From Caballeronia sordidicola (lineage in GTDB: Bacteria > Pseudomonadota > Gammaproteobacteria > Burkholderiales > Burkholderiaceae), in NCBI RefSeq assembly GCF_002220365.1, contig NZ_MTHB01000027.1, forward strand, positions 117,695-181,694: a stretch of 64,000 nucleotides of DNA, in the 5' to 3' direction. Numbering within the stretch: position 1 is the first letter of the stretch; every line of letters starts with the position of its first letter. A program made the translations under genes and the position numbers. The notes below the pieces were generated by a model that made no database searches, was not told the origin of the DNA, and worked only from the letters and a program-made list of their open reading frames with translations. This document shows, piece by piece, positions 28,698 through 37,357 of the stretch.

Positions 28698-29960
28698 TCA
28701 CTCCAGCGCGACCCCGCGCAATTCCGGAATCAGGAAGAGCGTTGCAAGCAGATCGAGAATATAGATCGATGCCAGCAAGGCGATTGCCGTGCCGAACGAG
28801 TAATGCGTGGCGAGCGCTCCGATTGCGAGCGGACCGAAACCGCCTACCGCGCGCCCGATGCTCCACAACACGTTTTGCGCGGTGCTGCGCGCGTGCGTTG
28901 GATAGAGTTCGGCCATCAGCGCACCGTAACCACCCATCATCCCGTTCACGAACAAGCCCATGAAAATGCCGCCGATCAGAAGCGCATTCGGGGTGCTGAG
29001 CGTCGAGTAGACAAACACCATGATCAGTGCGCCGACCTGATAACCGATGAAGGTCGGTTTGCGCCCAATGCGGTCCGACAGCTGGCCGAAGATCCAGATG
29101 CCGGCGAGCATGCCGAGGATGGATGCACCGGTCCAGATCGCCGACTTGGTGAGCGTGTAGCCGAACATCTTCGAAAGGTAAGCCGGCATCCATACGATCA
29201 GGCCGTAGTACCCGAAGTTCTGAACCGAGCAAAGGATGATCACGCCGATGCTGTGTTTTGTCGTGGACTTGTCGCGAAACAAGGTCTTGATCGGGAACTC
29301 GCGTTTCTTCGCGGCTTGCGTGCGCACGAACAGCTCGGACTCACCGATAGCCTTGCGGATCACGAACGACCCCACTGCGGGAAACAGGCCGACTACAAAC
29401 ATGCCGCGCCAGCCGATATGCGGCAGCAGCAGCGGCGTGACCACGGCCGCCGCGAGGACGCCCAGTTGCCAGCCCATGCCGACATACGACGACACGCGGC
29501 CGCGCTGGTCCGCAGGCCATGCTTCGATGGCAAGCGCCATGCCGATACCGAACTCGCCGCCTAGTCCGACGCCTGCAATAAACCGGTAAACGAGCAGATC
29601 GCCATAACCGGTTGCCAGCGCGCAGAGTCCTGTAAAGAGCGCGAACAGCAGGATGGTGTAGGTCAGTACGCGAACGCGGCCGAGATAGTCGCTCAATATG
29701 CCGAAGCCCACGCCGCCCACGACCCCGCCAGTGAGTGTCCACGTGACCAGCGATCCGGCTTGAGAACTCGTCAGGCCAAGGTCGGCGGAAATCAGGTTCA
29801 GCATGAAGCCGAGGATGAGCAGGTCGAAGCCGTCCATCGCATAGCCTGAAACGGCTGCGATCAACGCCCGAACGGGGCTGTGCGTGCCGACCACGCAAGG
29901 CGCACCGGAGTTGGCCGGGACGTCGAGCGGTTCGGCACTGTCCTGCTTGTAGCTTGTCAT
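28698..29960 (-). CDS. MFS transporter, metabolite:H+ symporter type
   Basis: The 420-residue protein has about 12 transmembrane helices. MFS motif A appears in loop 2-3 (GILSDYLGRVRV) and again in loop 8-9 (GQLSDRIGRKP). The early DGFDLLILGFML segment is typical of the aromatic-acid, sugar-acid and related symporters. ATG 29960 is preferred to the upstream in-frame codon at 29999, which adds a polar leader. Substrate is unknown. The gene is on the same strand as kbl but 234 bases away, so co-transcription is possible but not evident. Confidence 0.82.
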   Translation of the reverse strand: MTSYKQDSAEPLDVPANSGAPCVVGTHSPVRALIAAVSGYAMDGFDLLILGFMLNLISADLGLTSSQAGSLVTWTLTGGVVGGVGFGILSDYLGRVRVLTYTILLFALFTGLCALATGYGDLLVYRFIAGVGLGGEFGIGMALAIEAWPADQRGRVSSYVGMGWQLGVLAAAVVTPLLLPHIGWRGMFVVGLFPAVGSFVIRKAIGESELFVRTQAAKKREFPIKTLFRDKSTTKHSIGVIILCSVQNFGYYGLIVWMPAYLSKMFGYTLTKSAIWTGASILGMLAGIWIFGQLSDRIGRKPTFIGYQVGALIMVFVYSTLSTPNALLIGGIFMGLFVNGMMGGYGALMAELYPTHARSTAQNVLWSIGRAVGGFGPLAIGALATHYSFGTAIALLASIYILDLLATLFLIPELRGVALE

Positions 29961-30275
29961 GAAGGATGGGCTCCGTGCGAATGGCAGTGACCCTGCCAAT
30001 GCACTCTGGTGTCGAGCCGCGGCTGATCGTGATGCAGCGGCGCGCCTGCGCCGGTCCGCTCGAAGATCAACCCGTGAACTCGAGGCCTGGTGTGAGCCCG
30101 TGATGATACAGCGCGCCGTGCACGATCAAAAAAGGTGCACGGCCGTGATACTCGTTGTGATGTGACTGAAAGGCTGCCGGAGTATGTTTCCGGTCGATTC
30201 ACGCCAGGCATCATCCTGGTGCCCGGCGCGCGCCTTCGAACCGCTCCCTCGCCGCCGGGCCAATGGCGAAGCGGT

Positions 30276-31091
30276 TTACTTCACAACGACTTTCACGTCG
30301 AAGTACTTCGACCCCAGCTTGTCGATGGTGCCGTCAGCCTTCAGATCCGTGAGCGCCTGATCAAGAGCATCTTTCAGCGCGTGGTTATTCTTGGCCACGC
30401 CAAAACCTACGCCCGCGCCCAGGAGTTTCTCATCAGCCACGGCGCCTCCGGCGAACGCGAAGCCCGCACCTTGCGGCGTCTTCAGAAAGCCCTTCGATGC
30501 TGCTTCTGCATCCTGGAACGCTGCATCCAGACGACCGGCTGCCAGGTCCGCATAAATTTGGTCCTGCGCCTGATACGACACTACGTCAATACCCGCTGTC
30601 GCCCACTTGGCCTTCGCGTAGGTTTCCTGGATCGACCCTTGCAGCACGCCAACGTGCGCACCCTTCAAGCCGTCGACCGTGGGCAGGATCTTGCTGCCTT
30701 TCTTCGCGATCAACTGGTTCGGGATCGAGTAGATCGGATTCGTGAAGTTGATGGCCACCTTGCGCTGGTCGGTGATGGTCATATCCGAATTGATCGCGTC
30801 GAACTTGCGTGCCTGCAAGGCCGGGATCAGGCCGTCGAATGAGTTCTCGACCCAGACGCATTTGACCTTGAGCTTCGCGCATACGGCGTTGCCGACATCG
30901 ATGTCAAAACCGATCAGCTCGCCGCTCGGCGACTTCGATTCGAACGGCGCGTACGAAGCCTCGACGCCAAAGCGAATTTCCTTGAGATCCGCTGCGTGCG
31001 CGCTTGATACGGCGAATGAGGCGCCGAATACGGTGGTGGCGGCAACCGCGAAAGCAGCGACTTTGTGATTCATCCAATAAACGTTCTTCAA
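30276..31091 (-). CDS. Basic amino acid ABC transporter periplasmic binding protein
   Basis: The 271-residue family 3 binding protein resembles HisJ/ArgT/AotJ (Lys, Arg, Orn, His). It has a Sec signal with cleavage after AHA and the conserved opening IRFGVEASYAPFESKSPSG, followed by the WDGLIPAL-like segment FDGLIPALQARKFD. The start is probably TTG 31091, with GAGAGG about 8 bases ahead; ATG 31073 has no ribosome site. A two-codon frame ATG-AGT-TGA overlaps this TTG. Unusually it is the last gene of the operon, after the regulator. It probably captures arginine/ornithine or histidine. Confidence 0.9.
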   Translation of the reverse strand: MKNVYWMNHKVAAFAVAATTVFGASFAVSSAHAADLKEIRFGVEASYAPFESKSPSGELIGFDIDVGNAVCAKLKVKCVWVENSFDGLIPALQARKFDAINSDMTITDQRKVAINFTNPIYSIPNQLIAKKGSKILPTVDGLKGAHVGVLQGSIQETYAKAKWATAGIDVVSYQAQDQIYADLAAGRLDAAFQDAEAASKGFLKTPQGAGFAFAGGAVADEKLLGAGVGFGVAKNNHALKDALDQALTDLKADGTIDKLGSKYFDVKVVVK

Positions 31092-31215
31092 CTCATACCT
31101 CTCAAGGGTGGGGCGGTGATTTTAATCGTTGGCAAGGTCAACGCCCGCGAACGCGAGACGGAGGCCATGTGCAAGCGGCCAAGAAGGAACTTCAAACGGC
31201 ACTTCAAAAAGGACT

Positions 31216-32289
31216 TCAACCGGTGTCACGCGATGAACCGAGCAACGCGCCGCCACGCGGTTCATCCGGGGCCTGGCCACTGTGCTTTTCGATCCAGTTG
31301 CGGCGTTCCTCACGGGGAGTCACGCCGAAGCGATCGCGGTAAGCATTGGAAAAATGCGCCGCCGACGCAAATCCGCACGCGAGGCTGATCTGCACCACCG
31401 ACTTGCTGGTGCGCTGCAATTGCGTGCGGGCTTTGGTCAGGCGGAGGTTGACGTAGTACTTCGACGGCATCGCGCCGAGGTACTGTCGAAACAGCCGTTC
31501 GAGCTGGCGCCGCGAGATGCCGACAAGTCCTGCGATTTCATCGGTGGCGAGCGGGTCTTCAATGTTCGCTTCCATCAGTTGCAGGGCGTCGTTAAGCCGC
31601 GGATGGCGTTCCCCCGGCGCGGTCACGAACGGAATGCGCTGACGCTCTTCGCCCGAGCGCAACACGCCGATGCCAAGCGAGTCGGCGATCCGTTCCGCCA
31701 GGTCCGCGCCCTGGTCGCGGGCGATCATCGCCAGCATGAAGTCGACGGTCGCCTGGCCGCCAGTACACGTCGAACGATCGCGGTCGATTTCGAAGATCTG
31801 CTGCGTGACGATCGAGCGCTCGAACTCCTCGGCGAACTGCTGGTAGGTTTCCCAGTTCACCGCCACGCGGTAGGCGCTCAACTGGCCCGCCATCGCAAGC
31901 CACCAGACGCCGTGGTGAATGCCGGTTACGCGCGGCGTGCGGCTGCCCACGCGCGCGAGGCTTTGCAGGAACAGCCGGTAATCGGCGAATTGCTGATACC
32001 GCTCACTGACGACGATCAGCCAGTCACAACTGACGGCGTCGCCGAACGCGGTATCGGCAGGAAGCTGCGCGCCGCCCGCGAACGTCACCGGGCGTCCGTC
32101 CCACGAGCAGATCTGCCAGTCATAGAGCGCGTGGCCGTCGATCTCGTTCGCAAGACGCAGGCTGTCGAGGATCAGCCCCACGCCGCTCAAGGAGCAGGGC
32201 GGGAGGACCACGACTGCGACCTTGAGCGGCCTGGCGCCTGGGCTCGGACCTGGGCCTGCGCTCGCGCTCGGGTTCACGCTTAAGCTCAC
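31216..32289 (-). CDS. GlxA/ArgR-like AraC-family regulator with DJ-1/PfpI domain
   Basis: The 357-residue protein has an N-terminal DJ-1/PfpI (class I amidotransferase-like) domain (about residues 20-190) and a C-terminal AraC helix-turn-helix domain (about 235-335, with DEIAGLVGISRRQLERLFRQYLG). The same layout is found in ArgR of Pseudomonas aeruginosa, encoded at the end of the aotJQMOP-argR arginine/ornithine uptake operon. Here it lies four bases after the ATPase gene and before the binding-protein gene. It most likely controls this operon in response to a basic amino acid. The start codon is GTG. Confidence 0.88.
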   Translation of the reverse strand: MSLSVNPSASAGPGPSPGARPLKVAVVVLPPCSLSGVGLILDSLRLANEIDGHALYDWQICSWDGRPVTFAGGAQLPADTAFGDAVSCDWLIVVSERYQQFADYRLFLQSLARVGSRTPRVTGIHHGVWWLAMAGQLSAYRVAVNWETYQQFAEEFERSIVTQQIFEIDRDRSTCTGGQATVDFMLAMIARDQGADLAERIADSLGIGVLRSGEERQRIPFVTAPGERHPRLNDALQLMEANIEDPLATDEIAGLVGISRRQLERLFRQYLGAMPSKYYVNLRLTKARTQLQRTSKSVVQISLACGFASAAHFSNAYRDRFGVTPREERRNWIEKHSGQAPDEPRGGALLGSSRDTG

Positions 32290-32293
32290 GTGC

Positions 32294-33085
32294 TTACTTG
32301 AGACTGCCGGAGAGGAACTGGCGCAGCCGCTCGCTCTTCGGTGCCGTGAGCACGTCGGCCGGCGCGCCTTCCTCTTCGGTGCGCCCCTGATGCAGGAACA
32401 TCACATGGTTCGAGACGTTGCGCGCAAAGCCCATCTCATGCGTGACCACGATCATCGTGCGGCCCTCTTCGGCAAGCTTTTGCATCACCTTGAGCACTTC
32501 GCCGACCAGTTCCGGGTCGAGCGCCGAAGTCGGTTCGTCGAACAGCATCACGTCGGGATGCATCGCCAGCGCGCGCGCAATGGCCACGCGCTGCTGCTGT
32601 CCGCCGGACATATGCGAAGGATATTGCTTCTCGATGCGAGGTGCGAGCCCGACCTTCTCAAGGTACATGCGCGCGCGCTCCTCCGCCTCTTTCTTCGAGA
32701 GACCGAGCACATGTCGCGGCGCTTCCATCACGTTTTCGATAGCGGTCATATGCGACCACAAGTTGAAGTGCTGGAACACCATGGCAAGCTTCGTGCGCAC
32801 GCGCTGCAACTGCTTGCGGTCTGCCACGTCATGATTGCCCGCGCGGTCGGCCTTGACGAGCACCGTCTCGCCATCCACCACGATCTGCCCCGCATTCGGC
32901 CGCTCGAGGAAGTTGATGCAGCGCAGGAACGTGCTCTTGCCCGAGCCGCTCGCTCCGATGATGCTGATGACGTCGCCCGCGCGCGCGGACAGCGATACGC
33001 CCTTGAGCACCTCATTGTCGCCGTAGCGCTTGTGAATGTCTTGCGCGACCAGTTTCGTCGCGGCATCTCTGGCGGTTAGCTCCAA
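32294..33085 (-). CDS. hisP: Basic amino acid ABC transporter ATP-binding protein
   Basis: The 263-residue HisP/AotP-like ATPase has Walker [10 protein letters not shown], signature MSGGQQQR and Walker [15 protein letters not shown] 33085 is the likely start: GGGAG lies about 8 bases ahead, and family members begin with the following residues [16 protein letters not shown] at 33127 would add an unconserved leader. A five-codon frame starting ATG-AGT-TGG overlaps the TTG start, closely resembling the arrangement at the binding-protein gene. It powers uptake through the HisQ/HisM-like permeases. Confidence 0.92.
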   Translation of the reverse strand: MELTARDAATKLVAQDIHKRYGDNEVLKGVSLSARAGDVISIIGASGSGKSTFLRCINFLERPNAGQIVVDGETVLVKADRAGNHDVADRKQLQRVRTKLAMVFQHFNLWSHMTAIENVMEAPRHVLGLSKKEAEERARMYLEKVGLAPRIEKQYPSHMSGGQQQRVAIARALAMHPDVMLFDEPTSALDPELVGEVLKVMQKLAEEGRTMIVVTHEMGFARNVSNHVMFLHQGRTEEEGAPADVLTAPKSERLRQFLSGSLK

Positions 33086-33179
33086 CTCATACTCCCGGGT
33101 GGTTGACTGAATTGCGGTTTGAACCAAGGTAATGCTTTAGCGAGCCGATTTTAAGCGACCACCGTCAACGGACGACCCT

Positions 33180-33893
33180 TCAGCGGCGACTTGTGCCCAG
33201 ATACCCAAGCCAGCGCTTTTCCGCGCGCCGGAATGCGCCGATCAACACGAACGACACCGCCAGGTAGATCAACGCCGCAAGCCCGAACGAGTCGAACGAT
33301 TGATAAGTGGCCGAGTTGGCGTCGCGCGCGACCTTCAGGATGTCCGGCACGGTTGCGGTGAACGCGACCGTCGTGGCGTGCAGCATGAGGATCACTTCAT
33401 TACTGTACAGCGGCAGCGCGCGTCGCAGCGCGGAAGGCAGGATCACGCGCCGGTACACCGTGAAGGTGCTCATGCCATAGGCGCGTGCCGCTTCCACTTC
33501 GCCGTATGGAGTCGAGCGGATTGCACCGGCGAAAATCTCGGTCGTGTACGCGCAGGTATTGAGCGCGAAGGCCAGGATCGCGCAGTTGAAACCGCTGCGA
33601 AAGAACGCCTCGAGCAACGACTGCGAGCGTACGAACTCGAGACTGTACATGCCGGTGTAAAGCAGCAGCAACTGCACATAGAGTGGTGTGCCGCGAAACA
33701 CGTAAGTGTAGAGGCGCACCGGTGTTGAGAGCCAGCGGTTCTTCGACACGCGGGCGCAGGCAAGCGGAATCGCCGCGACAAAACCGAGCGCGAGCGCGCA
33801 CGCCAACAGCCACAAGGTCACGACAAGGCCCGAGGCGCGCATGCCGTCGGAGTAAAGAAACGGGCGCCAGTAATCGGCAAGTATCTGGATCAT
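33180..33893 (-). CDS. hisM: Basic amino acid ABC transporter permease HisM-like
   Basis: The 237-residue inner-membrane permease belongs to the HisM/AotM class, with about five helices. The segment VFRGTPLYVQLLLLYTG (about residues 65-81) and the EAA loop (EVEAARAYGMSTFTVYRRV) are diagnostic. It is the second gene of the operon, 35 bases after hisQ, and pairs with it as a heterodimeric channel. A 94-base gap precedes hisP. Confidence 0.92.
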   Translation of the reverse strand: MIQILADYWRPFLYSDGMRASGLVVTLWLLACALALGFVAAIPLACARVSKNRWLSTPVRLYTYVFRGTPLYVQLLLLYTGMYSLEFVRSQSLLEAFFRSGFNCAILAFALNTCAYTTEIFAGAIRSTPYGEVEAARAYGMSTFTVYRRVILPSALRRALPLYSNEVILMLHATTVAFTATVPDILKVARDANSATYQSFDSFGLAALIYLAVSFVLIGAFRRAEKRWLGYLGTSRR

Positions 33894-33928
33894 GATGGTC
33901 GCTTTTCCCTTTTTTGCTCAGAGGCCGC

Positions 33929-34618
33929 TCAGAGGTCGGCGTGCCGCACGCCCGTGGAATAGCGGCGTTCGAGATACAGCAGAACGATGTTCGAGACAGT
34001 CGTGATGGCGAGGTAGGCGGCGGCTGCGACCATGATGAAGAAAAACATCTTGTAGGTGCTTTTGCCGGCGTCTTGCGCGGCCTTGACGATATCGGCGAGA
34101 CCGATGATCGATACCAGCGCTGTCGCCTTGATCATCACTTGCCAGTTGTTGCCGATCCCCGGCAGCGCGAAGCGCATCATCTGCGGAAACAGGATGCGCA
34201 CAAACACGCGCACGCCGCTCATGCCGTAGGCGCTGCCGGCTTCCAACTGGCCGCGCGGCACCGCGAGAAACGCGCCGCGGAAGGTTTCGGTGAAGTAAGC
34301 GCCGTAGATGAAGCCGAGCGTGAGGACGCCGGCCGTGAAGGGATCAATGTCGAATTGCGCCAGGCCAAACGCATCGGTCAGGTTGTTGACCGCGATCTGG
34401 ATGCTGTAGAAAAGCAGCAGCATCAGGACCAGGTCGGGCACGGCGCGGATCAGCGTGGTGTAGGCGGTGGCGATGCCGCGCGTGACGCGGTTGCCCGATA
34501 GCTTGGCGCTTGCACCGGCGAGCCCGAGCACGATGGATACCGCGAGAGACAGGACGGCGAGTGCAACCGTTTGTTTCGCGCCCGCCAGCAGCAGTGGACC
34601 ATAGCCGTATAGGAACAA
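33929..34618 (-). CDS. hisQ: Basic amino acid ABC transporter permease HisQ-like
   Basis: The 229-residue HisQ/AotQ-type permease starts with TTG at 34618, giving MFLYGYGPLLLAG, which matches the usual start of the family. GGAGAC lies about 8 bases ahead and no in-frame ATG is available. The EAA loop (LEAGSAYGMSGVRVFVRI) is near residue 125. It is the promoter-proximal gene of the operon hisQ-hisM-hisP-regulator-binding protein. Confidence 0.91.
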   Translation of the reverse strand: MFLYGYGPLLLAGAKQTVALAVLSLAVSIVLGLAGASAKLSGNRVTRGIATAYTTLIRAVPDLVLMLLLFYSIQIAVNNLTDAFGLAQFDIDPFTAGVLTLGFIYGAYFTETFRGAFLAVPRGQLEAGSAYGMSGVRVFVRILFPQMMRFALPGIGNNWQVMIKATALVSIIGLADIVKAAQDAGKSTYKMFFFIMVAAAAYLAITTVSNIVLLYLERRYSTGVRHADL

Positions 34619-35008
34619 GTGCGTGTCTCCGTCTGTTGAAGGGATCGTGTGGACACGCGCCTTATGACGGCGGTGTTGCCCGGACGACTGGCGCCGATAG
34701 TGACCAGCGAAAATTAATTGCTCAAACGCGGTGAGGGTGTTTTATTGCGCTGCAACAATCGCGCGGATAGATGCGGATCGGGAGCAATGAACCACGGGGC
34801 AGGGGCTTTAGGTGCGTTGCGGGTTTCGTACGACATGATGCTCGGCGACGGACGGCGAGCGGAATCCACGGGTTTTGCGTCGCTTTTCCGATAGAAACAA
34901 AGGGGCCGGGAAAGCGCATCAGCAGGGGCTGGGCCGTGAAAATCCGCCGGTTCGATCGTGCGCGGATGAAAGGTCGATGGCGTGGGTACGGGTACGTCCT
35001 GCCTTCAT
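34619..35008. other. 390-base stretch without a supportable gene
   Basis: This holds the upstream region of the hisQ operon and the downstream end of the YdjM-like gene. A long minus-strand frame runs across it and through the neighbouring gene, but it has no domain and is antiparallel in codon character to a real gene. I see no hairpin terminator. Confidence 0.5.
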
Positions 35009-35515
35009 TCAGAGCGCGTGCAGCAGCTTGAGCCCGTACATGCCGTGAAACCAGACGTGATCGACAGCCATGGCCGCCGCGATCCATGCCGCGCCGACGA
35101 TCAACGCGTCGCATCGACCGCTGTTCCACCAGTTCAGGGAGTGTCGCGAGACGAGCCAAGGTACGCCGAGCGGGTTGGGCCAGTCGGCGAAGAGATGCAT
35201 CAAGCCGCCGCATGCGAAGCCAAAACCGACGGCGGCCCATGGGTGGATGCCGAGAAAATGGTAAGAAACGGCGAGCAGTGCAACCCAGCCGACACCCCAA
35301 TGCGTGAGCGTGCGATGGGTGATCCATAACTTTCGCGCCCGCGTCCACCAGGCTACTTCCAGCCAGTCCGGCGCGGTGCCGCCAAACACGCCCGCACAAA
35401 AGCTCAGTATCCCCCACACATGATAAGTACCGGCTGCGCCGGCTTTGCTGACGACTGCAGCGCCTATAAGACCTGCTGCCCACCCGGTCGCGTGATGCGC
35501 GTTGCTCGAAGCCAT
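35009..35515 (-). CDS. Membrane-bound metal-dependent hydrolase family protein (YdjM/DUF457-like)
   Basis: This 168-residue protein starts at ATG 35515 (MASSNAHHATGWAAG). It has about four transmembrane segments and conserved polar motifs of the family: early His-His with Thr-Gly, THRTLTHWGVGW near residue 70, and GGLMHLFADWPNPLGVPWL near 110. The His/Asp pattern suggests a membrane-embedded metal site; E. coli YdjM, a relative, is LexA-regulated but its activity is unclear to me. It is divergent from the Cys-rich exported protein gene. Confidence 0.78.
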   Translation of the reverse strand: MASSNAHHATGWAAGLIGAAVVSKAGAAGTYHVWGILSFCAGVFGGTAPDWLEVAWWTRARKLWITHRTLTHWGVGWVALLAVSYHFLGIHPWAAVGFGFACGGLMHLFADWPNPLGVPWLVSRHSLNWWNSGRCDALIVGAAWIAAAMAVDHVWFHGMYGLKLLHAL

Positions 35516-35649
35516 GAAGAGATGCCGCGTGTAGCGAATGAAATGAAGTCGCGCATGTTGACACAAGAGATGCGTATTGTGCGCAATGTCTGGGAGGGGG
35601 CCGGCACGTTCCGGTTGCAAGGCAAGGGGCGGGCGCGCGATTTGCTTGT

Positions 35650-35934
35650 ATGAAGATATCGCCACTTTCTAACACGCCCATGTCCCGAATTGTCCTCACC
35701 GCTTTTTCCGTACTTGGAATTCTGCTGAACAGTACGACTTTTGCTGCGACGCGCGACGAGCAAACCGCAGCCTGCAAAGGCGATGCGCTTCGCTACTGCG
35801 CAGCGGAGATTCCGAATGAGCAAAAAATCACTGTCTGCATGAAGGCGCATCTTCAGCAACTCAGCCCTGAATGCAAGGCGATGTTCAAGCAACCAGCAAC
35901 GAGCAAGCACAAGAAGGTGCCCAAGCCCGCGTGA
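35650..35934 (+). CDS. Small exported Cys-rich repeat protein
   Basis: The 94-residue product has a signal peptide (start MKISPL or the internal ATG at 35680, MSRIVL; cleavage after FAA). The mature part has four Cys spaced as in the Cys-rich repeat family (AACKGDALRYCAAEIP, then TVCMKAHLQQLSPECKAMF), so two disulphides are likely. A Lys-rich tail follows. Such proteins are common in proteobacterial periplasm and mostly unstudied. A second small gene starts 13 bases downstream with a strong ribosome site, implying a two-gene unit. Confidence 0.75.
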   Translation: MKISPLSNTPMSRIVLTAFSVLGILLNSTTFAATRDEQTAACKGDALRYCAAEIPNEQKITVCMKAHLQQLSPECKAMFKQPATSKHKKVPKPA

Positions 35935-35947
35935 ACAAGGAGTAATC

Positions 35948-36127
35948 ATGCTGACGCAGACGTTCGGAACGGTTGTCGCGTTGTTATCACCCGGCTTTGT
36001 CCGCCTGTCGGCCCTGACACCGGTAAGTGTCGTTCAGGGCTTTGGATCGGTTCTGGGCATCCTGGTTGGCATTGGGATCCCGCTGGGAATAGCAATGACG
36101 ACCCGTAAGCAGCTCGAGAGACTTTGA
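35948..36127 (+). CDS. 59-residue hydrophobic membrane peptide
   Basis: AAGGAG lies six bases ahead of ATG 35948, and the frame runs 59 codons to TGA at 36125-36127. The product is hydrophobic with two likely membrane segments (about residues 5-22 and 28-50, the latter [20 protein letters not shown]) and a short basic tail ending Arg-Lys-Gln-Leu-Glu-Arg-Leu. It follows the Cys-rich gene by 13 bases. I do not recognise the family. The ribosome site, spacing and coherent topology support it as a real gene. Confidence 0.6.
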   Translation: MLTQTFGTVVALLSPGFVRLSALTPVSVVQGFGSVLGILVGIGIPLGIAMTTRKQLERL

Positions 36128-36139
36128 GAGAGACTTTGA
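36116..36139 (+). repeat. 12-bp direct duplication at the end of the small membrane-peptide gene
   Basis: GAGAGACTTTGA is present twice in tandem (36116-36127 and 36128-36139). The first copy contains the stop codon of the 59-residue peptide. The duplication directly abuts the point where superoxide dismutase homology ends, suggesting a rearrangement junction. Confidence 0.75.
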
Positions 36140-36147
36140 AAATTTGA

Positions 36148-36709
36148 CGCGGAGATGTGCTCCGGCCAGTGATTCTCATACTTCAAATAATACGCATGCT
36201 CCCAGACATCCAGCCCGAGAATGGGCTGGTTGCCCGACGTCAATCTGCCATCAACGCACTGTCCTGATTGCCCGCATTTTCGACGACCCGACGGCCCTGC
36301 TTGTCGACATAAAGCCACGCCGAGCCGCTGCCAAAACGCGTTAGCGCAGCCTTCGTAAAAGCCTCCTTGAAAGCATCAAATCCGCCCAGGTCGGCGGCGA
36401 TCGCGCGGGCCAGTTCACCTTCGGGTTCACCGCCGCCTTGCGGCGACATGACGGTCCGGAAAAGGCTGTGATTCGCATGGTCGCCGCCGTAATTGCGCAC
36501 GGGCAATTTCAAAGGTTCAGGCAATGAATCGATTTGCACCACCAGCGCCTCAACCGGCATGTCCTGATACTCCGTGTCCTTAACCGCGGCATTGAGATTG
36601 TTGACAAGGTCCGATGGTGCTTCGTGTGATGAACCTCCATCGTGCGGGCATCGATGTGGGGTTCGCGTGCATCGAATGAATAAGGCAAGGCGGCCAACGT
36701 GTAGGGCAT
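36148..36709 (-). pseudogene. Frameshifted, truncated Fe/Mn superoxide dismutase
   Basis: Homology begins at ATG 36709 ([20 protein letters not shown]) and continues through three frames. The first break is a loss of one base near 36606, where HHTKHHRT should continue Tyr-Val-Asn-Asn-Leu. The second frame gives [17 protein letters not shown], then HANHSLF and [13 protein letters not shown], and stops after a second break near 36240. The third gives [20 protein letters not shown], then homology ends near 36148, roughly 30 residues short of the normal C-terminus. Metal-ligand His and Asp motifs survive across the fragments, so decay is recent. In an intact copy the enzyme would dismutate superoxide. 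Confidence 0.9.
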
Positions 36710-36884
36710 TGCAAGTTTCCTTTCCAGTTGGGGGTCTGAGTCAGTGCGGTATCGGGTTAGCGGCGCTTAAAGCAAGACAGCCGGCGCTGAGCGCGCGGGT
36801 CAGGAGCGGATGTGGTCCGTGCACGCGTAGGGGGTTCAGCTGAAGACTCGTTTTCCGCAATAGTCCGGATTTATATTTTATAAG

Positions 36885-36896
36885 TGATACTTATCA
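36885..36896. promoter_or_regulatory. Small perfect palindrome TGATA-CT-TATCA
   Basis: The palindrome lies in AT-rich sequence about 175 bases upstream of the dismutase pseudogene start and 460 bases before wecB. It loosely resembles a Fur/iron-type operator, which would suit a sod gene, but matches only part of that consensus. The assignment is weak. Confidence 0.25.
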
Positions 36897-37357
36897 AATT
36901 TTCACCCCGAGATCCCATCTCGCTGCGCCTTAACCTTTCTTCCGGGTAAAGCCGATTCGGTGATTAAGCCACTTACGAGCGCGTGCACATTAGGTTCGCA
37001 TCGAGCGAGAGTGCAAGCGTCTGAGCACGCGTTATATACCTGGATTCAGGACCTGCTTAATCGATCACATCGTTCGTTTTATCATCGGCAGCCTATCGGT
37101 CGTCTTATTGCGACAGAACTTAAAAACCGCTGTTACACGATAGCTGGCAGGGTTAAAATGCGCGCCAGCAGGCGAAAGGATAAGACGTTTGAGATCCTGG
37201 AGGTCCGGGAAACACGGGATTTTCACTATTTATGCCGGCAGGTTTTATCGGCGGGAAGCGCCGGTCAAATCCACGCCGAGCGCTCTCGCATGATATTCAG
37301 GTCTGGAAAACAGCATCCGCTGCAGGCCAGAATCAACTTGGAAAACGGCCGTAAATC
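36897..37357. other. Long leader region upstream of wecB
   Basis: About 460 bases with lower GC than the genes and no supportable coding frame. Its position makes it the promoter and untranslated leader of the wecB-bcsB-like-nfrB-nfrA unit. I looked for a c-di-GMP riboswitch-like core and for a sigma-54 box and could not support either. Confidence 0.45.

Noticed and set aside
28698..29960. Naming the MFS gene as a specific sugar or aromatic acid transporter
   Set aside because: The motifs only place it broadly in the metabolite:H+ symporters; neighbours do not fix a substrate.
34722..35777. A 351-codon minus-strand open frame
   Set aside because: It overlaps the better supported YdjM-like gene in another frame, has Arg/Ser/Cys-rich composition with no domain, and is explained by high GC.
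36148..36709. Superoxide dismutase frameshifts as sequencing errors
   Set aside because: Two separate frame breaks plus a truncated C-terminus next to a duplication favour true decay, although a read check would settle it.
36897..37357. c-di-GMP riboswitch or sigma-54 promoter ahead of wecB
   Set aside because: No GEMM-like core was found, and the nearest TGGCAGG stretch has the wrong spacing to GC for a -24/-12 promoter.
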